Shown: positions 52,353-61,812 of the stretch, piece after piece
Position numbering within the stretch: the first letter of the stretch is position 1
Layout: each line of letters opens with the position of its first letter
Assembly (NCBI GenBank): GCA_008923285.1
Contig: WBSG01000001.1
Coordinates: forward strand, 184,401-248,400
DNA from: Betaproteobacteria bacterium SCN2
GTDB taxonomy: Bacteria; Pseudomonadota; Gammaproteobacteria; Burkholderiales; Thiobacillaceae
Direction: 5' to 3'
DNA: 64,000 nucleotides
Notes under the pieces: model-generated
Database searches by the model: none
Seen by the model: the letters and a program-made list of their open reading frames with translations, nothing else
Told to the model about the DNA's origin: nothing
Program-made: the position numbers and the translations under genes

Positions 52353-54266
52353 ATGAGCGCCTTGCTGGAAGAGGGGATAGCCGACTACAGTCGCCGGCGC
52401 GACAACCTTGTCGCAGGCATTACCGCCTTCGCCGACTGGCTCGACCGCCATCACGGCCTGGATGCCGAACGCAACCTGCGCATGACCGACCTGGCCGAGG
52501 CCCTGCGCCGCGACCGCCTGATGCTGGCTTTCGTGGCGGAGTATTCGCGCGGCAAGACCGAACTCATCAATGCCCTGTTCTTTGCCGGTTTCGGCCAGCG
52601 CCTGCTGCCTTCCGATGCCGGCCGCACCACCATGTGCCCGACCGAGATCGGCTACGAGGAGGGGCTGGCCCCGCAACTCAGGCTGCTGCCCATCGAAACC
52701 CGCCTGCGCACCGAGCCGCTTGCGCATTTCAAGCTGACGCCGATCGAGTGGAGCACCGTCACCCTCGACCCGGACGATCCGCAGCAGATGCACGCCGCGC
52801 TGCACAAGCTCGCCGAGTCGCGAACGGTGACTCGCGCGGAGGCGGAGGCGCTGGGCCTGTACAACCCCGACAGCGATGTGGGTGCGATGCAGGAAGGCGG
52901 CAGCGGCATGGTCGAGATCCCCGCCTGGCGCTACGCCATGCTCAACTTCCCCCACCCGCTGCTGAAAGCCGGGCTCTGCATCCTCGACACTCCGGGCCTC
53001 AACGCGCTGGGCACGGAGCCGGAACTCACCCTGTCCAGCATCCCCAACGCGCATGCGGTGTTCTTCCTGCTCGCCACCGACACCGGCGTGACCCGTTCCG
53101 ATCTCGACATCTGGCAACACTACGTGCACCGCCACATCAACTACCACATCGCGGTGCTGAACAAGATCGACATGCTGTGGGACGAACTGCGCGGTGAACT
53201 CGCCTTCCGCGCCACCCTCAACAAGCAGCTGGAAGAGACCGCGCGCATCCTCAAGCTGCCGCAGAACCAGGTGTTCGCCGTCTCGGCGCAAAAGGCGCTG
53301 GTCGGCAAGATCAGGCAGGACGCCGACCTCATCAGCCGTTCGGGCATTGCCGGCCTGGAAAACCTGCTGTCCGACAAAATTGTGCCGGCGCGCCGGGAGA
53401 TCCTGTTCGAGGGCGCCATCACGCAGATCGCCGACCACGTCAACAACGAGCGCGCCACCCTGGCCGTGCGCATGCGCGAAGGGCTGGCGAATCTCAAGCA
53501 GTTGTCGGACCTGTCCGGCAAGAACAAGGACATGGCCGCCCAGCTGCGCATCAACCTGATCAAGGACAAGGTGCGCTACGACGCGACTGCCGAGCACTTC
53601 AAGGCCACGCGCAAGGCCGTGCGGCAGCATGGCGAGCAACTGCTCGATCGCCTGTCCGAAAGCGCCCTGCATGCCATGCTCGAGGAAGCGCGCGCCGCCA
53701 TGGGCGACAGCTGGACCACCAAGGGCCTGATCCGCTCCATGCGCAGACTTTCCGAGCAGGCCATCCAGCGCTTCAACCAGGCCGAGAAGCTGTCCGTGGC
53801 CATGCAGCAATACCTGCTGGCGGCGTGCGAGCGCTTCCACAAGGAACACGGGCTGCCGCGCATGGCCATTCCCGTGCTCGACCTCACCTCCTACCGCCTG
53901 CGCATGGACAAGCTCATGCAGGAAACCCAGGAATTCTGCAGCGATCCCTCCAACCTGCTGGTGGAAAAGCACTTCATGATCCGCCGCTTCTACACCGAGG
54001 TCGCCTCGGAAACCCAGAAGACCTTCGAACTCTCCGCGCGCGAGGCCAAGCGCTGGCTTTCCATCGCTCTCGACCCCGTCATCCAGCGCATTCGCAGCTA
54101 CAAGCAGATGCTCGACGAGCGCCTGGAAACCCTGGGCAGGATTGCCGACAACGTCAGCGGCGTGCAGGAACAGATGGCCCTGGTCAAGGCCGGCATCGAC
54201 AAGCTGCGCAGGCAGAAAGCCGAGCTGGACGAGATCGCGAAGCGGTTCGAATCGCTGAACGCCTGA
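52353..54266 (+). CDS. Dynamin-family GTPase
   Basis: The product is 637 aa. G1 is EYSRGKTELINALFF (GKTE in place of the usual GKS/T pair), G3 DTPGLNALG, G4 LNKIDMLW. A long helical stalk follows with coiled-coil stretches, for example near the C-terminus (VQEQMALVKAGIDKLRRQKAELDEIAKRF). No transmembrane helix is evident. Bacterial dynamin-like proteins remodel or protect membranes, sometimes against phage, but here it is single and in a housekeeping block. Confidence 0.85.
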   Translation: MSALLEEGIADYSRRRDNLVAGITAFADWLDRHHGLDAERNLRMTDLAEALRRDRLMLAFVAEYSRGKTELINALFFAGFGQRLLPSDAGRTTMCPTEIGYEEGLAPQLRLLPIETRLRTEPLAHFKLTPIEWSTVTLDPDDPQQMHAALHKLAESRTVTRAEAEALGLYNPDSDVGAMQEGGSGMVEIPAWRYAMLNFPHPLLKAGLCILDTPGLNALGTEPELTLSSIPNAHAVFFLLATDTGVTRSDLDIWQHYVHRHINYHIAVLNKIDMLWDELRGELAFRATLNKQLEETARILKLPQNQVFAVSAQKALVGKIRQDADLISRSGIAGLENLLSDKIVPARREILFEGAITQIADHVNNERATLAVRMREGLANLKQLSDLSGKNKDMAAQLRINLIKDKVRYDATAEHFKATRKAVRQHGEQLLDRLSESALHAMLEEARAAMGDSWTTKGLIRSMRRLSEQAIQRFNQAEKLSVAMQQYLLAACERFHKEHGLPRMAIPVLDLTSYRLRMDKLMQETQEFCSDPSNLLVEKHFMIRRFYTEVASETQKTFELSAREAKRWLSIALDPVIQRIRSYKQMLDERLETLGRIADNVSGVQEQMALVKAGIDKLRRQKAELDEIAKRFESLNA

Positions 54267-54269
54267 GCG

Positions 54270-54530
54270 CTAAAGCCGCTTAACCACGGGGCACGGGGAA
54301 GGCGTGAATTGGAAAATCGCGCCCGGCTCCTTTTGATTTTCAGCCATGGGGGCTGAGTCTGGTTCCCCATGAGGCCCGCCACTGCTGTACAAACCAAAGG
54401 TCTGAACCAAACGATCCAAAGGGGTCAGCATCGGAATCATTCTCATCGGCTCGCCGGATTCAACAATGCCGACCGCTTTGATTTGCATTGGGAGATAATG
54501 CCCGGCTTCACCCACTCGACAGAAGCCCGC
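54270..54530. other. Spacer between the dynamin gene and hflX, origin unclear
   Basis: About 265 bp with no convincing gene. A minus-strand frame (54270-54515, 81 codons) gives a non-repetitive peptide (SGEPMRMIPMLTPLDRLVQT, then GLYSSGGPHGEPDSA), which may be the edge of a decayed mobile element, but I cannot name it. No ribosome site is seen for it. Confidence 0.3.
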
Positions 54531-54535
54531 GCCGC

Positions 54536-55933
54536 ATGCAAAAAGAAGTCAAGGAAAAGCCCCGCTACGCCATCGCGGCGTCGGTACAGCTTCCGGGGGT
54601 GAGCGACGTCGAGTTCGAGGCTTCGCTGGCCGAGTTGCGCGACCTGGCCAAGACGCTGGGCTTTACGGTTACCCGCACTTTTACGCAAAAGCGTTCCGGC
54701 TTTGACTCGACGGCCTATCTGGGCGTGGGCAAGCGGCAGGAGATACGCCATTTTGTGGGCGGCAAAGCGGACGACGAATCGGAGCCGGACGAGCCGCAGG
54801 ATTTCCCCTCCCGGCTCTCCGCGCCCGGCGAGGCAGCGAAAGACGAAGACGCCATGGTCTCGCCCGACCCGATCGACGTCATTTTCGTGGATCACGAGAT
54901 TTCACCGTCGCAGGCGCGCAACCTCGAAAACGAGGTCGGTTGCCAGGTGATGGATCGCACCATGCTCATTCTCGAGATTTTCCACCGCAACGCGCGTTCA
55001 CCCGCTGCACGCGCGCAGGTGGAGATCGCCCGCCTGGGTTACCTGGCGCCGCGCCTGCGCGAGGCGGCGAAGCTGGCGGGGCCGCAGGGGCGGCAGCGCA
55101 GCGGTGTCGGCGGGCGCGGCGCGGGAGAATCGCACACCGAGCTGGACAAGCGCAAGATACGTGACCGCATCGCAGAACTGCAGAAGGAGATCGCAGCGAT
55201 GGAGGTCGAGCGCAAGACGCAGCGCGCGCGGCGTCTGGGGCACCAGGGGCTCGCCAGCGTGGCGCTGGTCGGCTACACCAACGCAGGCAAATCCACCCTG
55301 ATGCGCGCACTCACGGGCAGCGAGGTGCTGGTCGCCAACAAGCTCTTCGCCACGCTCGACACCACCGTGCGCACCCTTTACCCCGAGAGCGTCCCGCGCG
55401 TGCTGGTCAGCGACACGGTCGGCTTCATCAAGAACCTGCCTCACGGGCTGGTCGCGTCGTTCAAGTCGACCCTCGAAGAGGCGCTCGATGCGTCGCTGCT
55501 GCTCCACGTCATCGACGCCAGCGACTCGGGCTTTGAACGGCAGATCGAAACTACCGAGGAAGTCCTGAAAGAGATCGGTGCGCAGGACGTGCCGCGACTG
55601 CGTGTTTTCAACAAGATCGATCACGTCGGCGACTCGGCGGCGCAAGCCGAATGCGAAGCCGCGCTGCGCGCCACGTACCCGGATTGCATCGTGATGAGCG
55701 CACGCCATCCTGACGACATAGCGAGGCTGCACCAGGCGATCGTTGCATTCTTCCAGCAGGATCTCGTCGAAGCCGAGCTTTTTCTGCCGTGGTCGGCACA
55801 GCAGTTGCGCGGGGAAATATTCGCGCGTTGCGCGGTGCTGGCGGAGCGAGCCGACCATGAGGGGGCATACTTCCGCGTTCGCGGCGAGCAGGGTGTCCTG
55901 GATAGCCTGCGGGAGCAGCTGGCGACGCGATGA
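54536..55933 (+). CDS. hflX: HflX family GTPase
   Basis: The product is 465 aa from ATG 54536 (MQKEVKEKPRYAIAASVQLPG). The N-terminal HflX domain has the signature TVTRTFTQKRSGFDSTAYLGVGKRQEI, and the GTPase domain has GYTNAGKSTLMRAL, DTVGFIKNLPH and FNKIDHV. HflX splits stalled or hibernating ribosomes. It is not next to hfq here, unlike in enterobacteria. About 150 bp of gene-free sequence follow. Confidence 0.94.
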   Translation: MQKEVKEKPRYAIAASVQLPGVSDVEFEASLAELRDLAKTLGFTVTRTFTQKRSGFDSTAYLGVGKRQEIRHFVGGKADDESEPDEPQDFPSRLSAPGEAAKDEDAMVSPDPIDVIFVDHEISPSQARNLENEVGCQVMDRTMLILEIFHRNARSPAARAQVEIARLGYLAPRLREAAKLAGPQGRQRSGVGGRGAGESHTELDKRKIRDRIAELQKEIAAMEVERKTQRARRLGHQGLASVALVGYTNAGKSTLMRALTGSEVLVANKLFATLDTTVRTLYPESVPRVLVSDTVGFIKNLPHGLVASFKSTLEEALDASLLLHVIDASDSGFERQIETTEEVLKEIGAQDVPRLRVFNKIDHVGDSAAQAECEAALRATYPDCIVMSARHPDDIARLHQAIVAFFQQDLVEAELFLPWSAQQLRGEIFARCAVLAERADHEGAYFRVRGEQGVLDSLREQLATR

Positions 55934-56084
55934 GCGGCTGCCAGAAGCGTCCAGTCGCGCCCCGGGAAGGGTCGATAGCGGACGGGGCTCGCCGGACGGG
56001 CTAAAGGGGTGGCATCTTTGATTTCCGGGAAACAAAAGTGCCTTGGTCGAATTTCCCCCGTGCCGCCTGTAGTTGATGCTGTTT

Positions 56085-56260
56085 CTAAAGCAAAATAATG
56101 TCGCACTGCTCCTGCGTGTAGCTGGTTTCCACTTGCAGCGAGATCGGCTTGCCGATGAAGTCGGAGAGCTGGGCGAGGCTTTGCGATTCTTCGTCCAGGA
56201 ATAAACCGACCACGCTCTGCGAGGCGAGGATGCGGTATTCACGCGCCTCGAACTGCTTGT
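56085..56260 (-). pseudogene. rng: 3' remnant of rng (ribonuclease G)
   Basis: The minus strand encodes about 57 residues that match the C-terminus of beta-proteobacterial RNase G: QFEAREYRILASQSVVGLFLD, ESQSLAQLSDFIGKPISLQVE and TYTQEQ-type end QEQCDIILL. The first 60 residues of the open frame (56261-56438) are unrelated. Full-length RNase G is about 480 aa, so this is a truncated 3' piece, probably left by a rearrangement or an unfinished duplication. An intact copy elsewhere is expected. Confidence 0.75.
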
Positions 56261-56415
56261 TGACGCGACATGGCAGTTGCTGTTTTACAAAATTTTCCTG
56301 GGTGCCGAAAAGCGGAAAAGGCTCTGTATTGTTATGATCCGGCTGGAAAATATCAGTGCGCCCAGACTTTTTTGTTGTCGGCGCGCGCGTGTTGCGGATT
56401 ATATATGGGGGCAAA

Positions 56416-58083
56416 ATGAAAACACCCTCTGGCGTCAATTTGCAGAATGCCAGTATTCAGTCCAATAGCCTCATGTTCCACGCGGTGGCCGGTCTTCTGG
56501 CCATGCTGGCCTTGATGTCAGTAGCCATTTTTTTCGGCATTGATGGCTTTGTCAGCCAGCAGTTCAGTCGGTTGCACAGAGATCAGGTTGCCAATCAGAA
56601 TAGGCAGGTAACGCAGCAGATTCAGAATGAGCTAGGCACTTACGAGGCGCTTGTAAAACTGATTGCAGCGGATTCGGATTTTCGCCAAAGCGCCCAGTAT
56701 CACATGTATCTGGAGGGTGAGGTTGCGCCATTGAAGCAGGACGTCCACCGGATAGCGGGCGCTTTCCGTCTTGAATGGCTATCGGTTTCTGACGGTACGG
56801 GCAAACTGATCGCCGCCAGCAATGACAAGTTGGCGGGCATCACGGATGGCATGCCTAAAGAACGGCAAGGCCATCATGAGGCCTCTGCTGCCCTTGCCTG
56901 GATTGATGAAAGCCTTTGGGTTGTGGCTCAAGCCCCGTTAATGATTGGCGAGGGCGCTGCGGGCTGGGTTCAAATCGGCCGACAGACTGGAATTCGCGGC
57001 AGCCCCGCGGGAGCGCTGGAGGAGCGGCTCAAGTTGTACCCCGTCATGCAACAGAACAAGAGGCTTCAACCTCCGTCCTCAGTCCGTATTCCCGTATGGT
57101 CGCCAAGTGGAAAGGTAATTGCTCTTGATATAGTCGTCACCGATCCCGCTCACGAGGCGCTAGCCCAAACGAAGCGCATTATTGCGTTGATATTGCTGAT
57201 CAGTGCGGTATTGGCGGCTATCGTAATGGTTTATTACCTTCGCCGTTTGCTGCTTCCAGTGCGTCAGCTAACCATGGCCGTCGGCGAACTCCCGGATCGT
57301 CTTAAGAAAGATCAACTTACTTCGCTCGAAATAGGTGGGCAAGGCGAGGTCCGACAGTTGGTGAATGCATTCAATGACATGATTCAACATTTGCGGCGTA
57401 TACGTGAGCTGGAAGCGGAGGTTCACAGGCAGGAAAAACTGTCGGCCATCGGTCAAGTGGCGATGCGCGTGGCGCATGACCTGAACAATCCGATGACTGT
57501 GATCAAGAATACCGCCTATCTGCTAAAGCCGGAACTTGGGAACAGACCGGATTTGCTGGGGGATGTCGATCGGATAATTCATTATTGTTCCCGTTGCTCG
57601 TCAACCGTCAATAATCTGCTTCGCTTCGGCAAGCCCGCGAAACTGAAATATGAATCCATCGATCTTGATGCATGCATGCAGGCTTATTGCAGGGAGCTGG
57701 GTGAACGACATGCAGGATCGCGAATAAAAGTCGTGGTGCAGCCAGGCGGTCCGTATCGGACCATGGGGGATCGGCATCAACTGGAACAGATGGTTGACAA
57801 CCTTATTGACAATGCCATTGAAGCAAATGGAAATAAGGAAGTAGAAATCGTGATCGGGGCGGAAAATGACGGCCGCTACTTCATGCGGTTTACAGATTTT
57901 GGCAAGGGGTTTCGTGATGTCGAGGCCGACAAGGCGTTTGATTTGTTTTTCACCACGAAACAGACAGGGACCGGTCTTGGTCTGTCAAACGCGCGTGCCA
58001 TCGCACTGGCTCATGGAGGGGATATCGCCATTACTGATCCAGAACATGGCGGTGTGACAGTCTGGCTGAAAGCCAGTCATTAG
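56416..58083 (+). CDS. Sensor histidine kinase near the sox genes
   Basis: The product is 555 aa. Transmembrane helix about 20-42, periplasmic sensor of about 210 residues, second helix about 255-277, HAMP linker, then HisKA with the H-box VAMRVAHDLNNPMTVIKNTAYLL and HATPase with N-box DNLIDNAIEANG and G-box GTGLGLSNARAIALAHGG. ATG 56416 is preferred (ATGGGGGCAAA precedes). Convergent with the binding-protein gene; likely partner of the sigma-54 regulator at 59105. Codon use is less GC-rich than in the rest of the window. Confidence 0.88.
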   Translation: MKTPSGVNLQNASIQSNSLMFHAVAGLLAMLALMSVAIFFGIDGFVSQQFSRLHRDQVANQNRQVTQQIQNELGTYEALVKLIAADSDFRQSAQYHMYLEGEVAPLKQDVHRIAGAFRLEWLSVSDGTGKLIAASNDKLAGITDGMPKERQGHHEASAALAWIDESLWVVAQAPLMIGEGAAGWVQIGRQTGIRGSPAGALEERLKLYPVMQQNKRLQPPSSVRIPVWSPSGKVIALDIVVTDPAHEALAQTKRIIALILLISAVLAAIVMVYYLRRLLLPVRQLTMAVGELPDRLKKDQLTSLEIGGQGEVRQLVNAFNDMIQHLRRIRELEAEVHRQEKLSAIGQVAMRVAHDLNNPMTVIKNTAYLLKPELGNRPDLLGDVDRIIHYCSRCSSTVNNLLRFGKPAKLKYESIDLDACMQAYCRELGERHAGSRIKVVVQPGGPYRTMGDRHQLEQMVDNLIDNAIEANGNKEVEIVIGAENDGRYFMRFTDFGKGFRDVEADKAFDLFFTTKQTGTGLGLSNARAIALAHGGDIAITDPEHGGVTVWLKASH

Positions 58084-58096
58084 CGGTCTGTGCAGG

Positions 58097-59086
58097 TCAG
58101 CTGGCCAGATAGTCAGGCGCATGGCCGATTTTGTTTGCCTGCATGCTGCCAACAGGAACCGCGTTTCGGGCAATGATTCGCGTGGCTTCCGGGCTGTAGA
58201 GGAAATCCAGGAATGGGCGCATTTTCTCTTCAACCCATATCGCGTAAATCAGGTTTAGCGGCCCGCCAAGGGGATAGGTGCCGGCCCCCAGATTCTTCAG
58301 GCTGGGTTCGACTCCGTCGACATGCAAAGCTTTGAGTTGCCCGTTGCGTATGTATGGCATGGCCAGCACACCGCTGTCCACTCCAATCGAATAACGAAAA
58401 CGGGCCAGGTGGCGCAGGTGATCGCTGTCCGTGTTTGATCGCATGGCGTGCCTTGACCATGTCCTGCCCTTGTCGATAAGCGTAGTGCGAACCGGCTCCA
58501 GATAGGATGGGCAATGATTGTGGACAATCAGGGCAATCGGCCTGTCTTCTCCTCCGACTTCGCGCCAGTTTCGAATGTCGCCCATCATGATTCGACGCAG
58601 GTCGGTTAGCCGGACATTGTTGATGGGGTTGTCGGGGGTGGTGAGTACGAGCTTGATGTCCTGCGCGACCGGCAGCCAGCACATTCCTTCTGCCGGAGAT
58701 CCCTTGACGGGGCAGCAGAGTTCTCCGATATGTGCCTTGCCAAGCCGTGCTGCGATCAGGCCGTCGTCGCATCCGCCGCCGATTATTTTGACGGGGTTTC
58801 CACTTTGTCCTTCATAGACACGCACGATTTCGTCGAGGAAGCCCAGTTTCAGCAAGCGGGATCCGACCAGGGTCAAATCTTGTGGCAGCTTTGACGGGTC
58901 AAGATCCGATGTAATCAGGGAGGAGGGAGAAAGGCAGATATCCTTTCCGGCCAGTTTGGCAAACTGGCCAAGGCCAGAGCTTCTATCGGCTGCACTGATG
59001 CCGGCAGCAAAGCCCGTTGCGCCAACTCCAAGCAGGGCTGCAAGAAAACTGCGCCGTCCGTTTCTGGAGTTGATCTCTTCAGACAT
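58097..59086 (-). CDS. Solitary PstS-like periplasmic binding protein, Tat-exported
   Basis: The product is 329 aa. The N-terminus has a twin-arginine signal (RNGRRSFLAALLGVGATGFAAG). The mature part resembles PstS-type substrate-binding proteins (VKIIGGGCDDGLIAARLGKAHIGELCC, LTDLRRIMMGDIRNWREVGG, RFRYSIGVDSGVLAMPYI). No ABC permease or ATPase gene is near. It starts 18 nt downstream of the sigma-54 regulator, so it probably presents a ligand to the histidine kinase. The ligand, an oxyanion, is unproven. Confidence 0.8.
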   Translation of the reverse strand: MSEEINSRNGRRSFLAALLGVGATGFAAGISAADRSSGLGQFAKLAGKDICLSPSSLITSDLDPSKLPQDLTLVGSRLLKLGFLDEIVRVYEGQSGNPVKIIGGGCDDGLIAARLGKAHIGELCCPVKGSPAEGMCWLPVAQDIKLVLTTPDNPINNVRLTDLRRIMMGDIRNWREVGGEDRPIALIVHNHCPSYLEPVRTTLIDKGRTWSRHAMRSNTDSDHLRHLARFRYSIGVDSGVLAMPYIRNGQLKALHVDGVEPSLKNLGAGTYPLGGPLNLIYAIWVEEKMRPFLDFLYSPEATRIIARNAVPVGSMQANKIGHAPDYLAS

Positions 59087-59104
59087 TTCTGCCGATATCC
59101 TGGA

Positions 59105-60496
59105 TTAAAGTTTTCTTAAAAGGGTCTTGTAGTCTATTGCGAGCATGCGCGCTGCCTGGGCTTTGTTGCCTGAGGTCAGCTCCATTATCCTGCGGATGTG
59201 GATGCGTTCCATTTCCGCAAGAGTCAGCACTTCGCTGGGGGAGCTCTCGGCAGAACTGTCGCCTTCCTGTGTGAGATGGAGCAGCATGGGTGCCGTGATC
59301 TCATGCGCGGAATCGTCGCAAAGGATGACTGCCGCCTCGATCAGATTTTCCAGCTCCCGGATATTGCCGGGCCACTCGCGATCACGCAAATAGGAGAGGG
59401 CGTCAGCACGGATCTGCCGCAATCGCTTTCCGTGTGCCCTGCAATAGTGCAGCAAAAACTGCTGGGCGAGAAGCGGGATGTCCTCGGTTCTTTCACGCAG
59501 TGCCGGCAACGCGGCGCCAAGCACTTTCAGTCTGTGATAAAGGTCCCTGCGGAAGCGCCCTTCCTGGACCAGCTTCTCGAGATTTTCATTGGTCGCTGAA
59601 ATGACGCGGAATTCGACCGAGTGTTCATGGTCGCTGCCTACCGGGCGTATGCGCTTTTCCTGGATGACGCGCAAAAGCTTGGCCTGCACCATGGCCGACA
59701 TGGAGTTGACCTCATCGAGAAAAAGCGTACCTCCATTTGCTTCGTTCAACAGGCCCTTGCGTTCCTGGCTCGCGCCAGTAAAGGCGCCGCGCCGATGTCC
59801 GAATAATTCGGAATCGGCCAGTTCGTCGGGGATCGCCGCCATGTTGACGGCTACAAACGGGCCCTGATCCGCATGAATCGCACGTGCGACCAGTTCCTTT
59901 CCGGTTCCGCTTTCACCCTCGATCAGCACGTTCGCGCGGGTATGGCGTACGCGCATGATCCAGCTGTGCAGCTGCAAGATGACCGCGCTTTGCCCATTGA
60001 TACTCCTCAGGTAAATGTCTTGCTCCAGGAGCGATCGCTTGAGGCTCAGGCATTGGGCGCGCTGCGCAAGATCCTTTTCGAGCTTTGCGATGATCAGTTG
60101 CACTGACTCGGGGTCGAATGGCTTGGGCAAAAAGTCGAAAGCCCCGAGCTTGATCGCACGTACGGCATTTTCAATGGTCGAATAGGCGCTGGCGACCACG
60201 ACTGGCGTGTCAGGAAGGATTTGCTGAATCCGATCGAGCACTTCAAAGCCGTCGAAATCAGGCATGACAAGGTCAAGGAAGACCAGGTCTGGCTGCAGCT
60301 CGGGCAATTCCTTGTCCAGATCAAACCGGCCCATGCGCAGCAATACATCGAAATCGCCGCAAGTGCGAATAAGTCGGCCCAGTACCTGGGCGATATCCGG
60401 CTCGTCATCGATGACCAGTGCTCTGAGCCGTTTCTGCGTGGCAGGCAGGCTTGCCGGCGCAGTGGTAACTGGAGGGGCTGTGGGATAGGCAAACAT
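59105..60496 (-). CDS. NtrC-family sigma-54 response regulator
   Basis: The product is 463 aa. The receiver has the canonical phosphoacceptor Asp in LVFLDLVMPDFDG and K in FDFLPKPFD. AAA+ domain with Walker A GESGTGKE, GAFTGA (HRRGAFTGASQERKG) and DEVNS. Fis-type helix-turn-helix GNKAQAARMLAIDYKTLLRKL at the end. It is divergent from soxA, whose promoter is of sigma-54 type, and co-directional with the PstS-like gene. A likely activator of soxAX and soxY. Confidence 0.93.
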   Translation of the reverse strand: MFAYPTAPPVTTAPASLPATQKRLRALVIDDEPDIAQVLGRLIRTCGDFDVLLRMGRFDLDKELPELQPDLVFLDLVMPDFDGFEVLDRIQQILPDTPVVVASAYSTIENAVRAIKLGAFDFLPKPFDPESVQLIIAKLEKDLAQRAQCLSLKRSLLEQDIYLRSINGQSAVILQLHSWIMRVRHTRANVLIEGESGTGKELVARAIHADQGPFVAVNMAAIPDELADSELFGHRRGAFTGASQERKGLLNEANGGTLFLDEVNSMSAMVQAKLLRVIQEKRIRPVGSDHEHSVEFRVISATNENLEKLVQEGRFRRDLYHRLKVLGAALPALRERTEDIPLLAQQFLLHYCRAHGKRLRQIRADALSYLRDREWPGNIRELENLIEAAVILCDDSAHEITAPMLLHLTQEGDSSAESSPSEVLTLAEMERIHIRRIMELTSGNKAQAARMLAIDYKTLLRKL

Positions 60497-60821
60497 TCTT
60501 CGTGGCGGATGGCTTGTTCGCGGATGACTTTAGCCAATCGGTTGAGTACCGTCAAACGCAGCACAGCATTCAGGGCAGGCTGCCGGCGGTGTCGCGCCGT
60601 ATGGCATTTTGCCCCATTGTCGCGGCGCCCGGACTGGCGAACTGCCATAGCCTGCGTCTGCATGCGAACGCCGACAAAAATCATTTCCTTTTTGTTACAG
60701 ATGCTTATCCGGAATTTCCGGGCTGGCACGCTACCTGCTATCTGCATGTCGGGAGGTAATGGAGAAGTGCTGCGGCGAGGCTCTTCTTGATTAACCGCAT
60801 TGGTAACCATATGGAGACGGT
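60497..60821. other. 325-bp regulatory spacer between regulator and soxA
   Basis: No gene is seen. It holds the sigma-54 promoter at 60723, a dyad CCGGAA-T-TTCCGG (60709-60721) next to it, and half-sites of the form TGCGAAC (60663-60669) and GTTCGCG (60526-60532) that recur in the soxY upstream region. These are candidate activator sites. Confidence 0.5.
60723..60739 (+). promoter_or_regulatory. Sigma-54 promoter of soxA
   Basis: CTGGCACGCTACCTGCT: GG and GC separated by 10 nt, with the full TGGCACG -24 element. Start near 60750, giving a leader of about 70 nt before soxA. The divergent gene encodes a sigma-54 activator. Confidence 0.75.
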
Positions 60822-61769
60822 ATGAAGAACCCAAGAATGATCTTGCACCTCGCAATGGGGGTGGCGCTCACAGCAACCACACTTGGCGTGGCGGCGGAGG
60901 AGTTGCTGAAATTTGACTATTGGCCTGGTAGGGAGAATGCGATTCCGCATGTGTCCGGAGACGAAAAATTCTCGGATACCTACCAGTACTGGAAGGACGA
61001 GAAGGCGATTGAGCAGGCAAAGAAAGCTGGCAAGAAATCCCATGAAATGAATTTCAAGGATTTTCGATGGGCGCAAAAAAGCTTTGATGCCGAACCTGCG
61101 CTGGAAATCGGAAAAGGGTATTACAACCAGAAGAATGCCAACGGCAAGTCCTGCGCATCGTGCCATGGCGAGAATGGCAAGAAGCTGGAAGGCATCTATG
61201 CAAACTACCCCAGCTACAACAAGCGGCTGAAGCGGGTTGTGACTGTCGGTACGCAGATCCAGACTTGCGCGTCGGAGCGGTTGGGTCTGGATTGGCCTGA
61301 AACCTCACGGGAAAACGTGCTTACCGATTTCTATGTGGCATCGCTTTCCGACGGTAAGGTGATCAAGATTGACGCAACCAAGCCTGGTCCAATCAAGAAG
61401 TCATATGAGCGAGGGAGGGATTTGTTCTTCAAGCGCGCCGGTCATTTCGACTTCGCATGTGCCAGTTGCCATACGCCGCCTACGGCCGGAAGTTATTTGC
61501 GTGGCCAGCGGCCCACTACGTTCTTTGGCGATGCGGCAAGCTACCCGATCTATCACTTCCCGTACGCCTTGCCTGGTGACGATTACGAGTATGTGTTTAC
61601 TCTCCAGCACCAGATCAAGTCATGCCAAATGCTCTCTCGGATGTATCCGGGAAAAGAGGGGAGCCCGGCGATGACGGATATCGAGGTGTTCCTGAAAGCG
61701 TCGGCTAACGGCTACAAGATGAGTATTCCGGGCGCGGAGTACAACATGGATGCCAGCTACCTGGACTGA
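60822..61769 (+). CDS. soxA: SoxA, dihaem cytochrome c of thiosulfate oxidation
   Basis: The product is 315 aa with an N-terminal signal peptide (about 1-25). Two haem sites CASCH at 111-115 and 213-217 and two further cysteines, C149 and C268 (HQIKSCQMLSRM), that correspond to axial Cys ligands; C268 is the candidate for the active-site persulfide. SoxAX binds thiosulfate to the carrier SoxYZ in the periplasm. It is followed by soxX. Two CxxCH motifs make this the dihaem SoxA type. Confidence 0.92.
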   Translation: MKNPRMILHLAMGVALTATTLGVAAEELLKFDYWPGRENAIPHVSGDEKFSDTYQYWKDEKAIEQAKKAGKKSHEMNFKDFRWAQKSFDAEPALEIGKGYYNQKNANGKSCASCHGENGKKLEGIYANYPSYNKRLKRVVTVGTQIQTCASERLGLDWPETSRENVLTDFYVASLSDGKVIKIDATKPGPIKKSYERGRDLFFKRAGHFDFACASCHTPPTAGSYLRGQRPTTFFGDAASYPIYHFPYALPGDDYEYVFTLQHQIKSCQMLSRMYPGKEGSPAMTDIEVFLKASANGYKMSIPGAEYNMDASYLD

Positions 61770-61812
61770 CCAGGACGTCCTTGCCGAAACCGATCAATTA
61801 AGGAAAGTAACC

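Noticed and set aside
54270..54515. 81-codon minus-strand frame as a small gene
   Set aside because: No ribosome site, no family match I can name, and it overlaps the region just before hflX; kept only as an unexplained spacer.
56261..56438. N-terminal 60 codons in front of the rng remnant as part of a real 117-aa protein
   Set aside because: They have no similarity to RNase G and no good start site, and they overlap the upstream region of the kinase gene.
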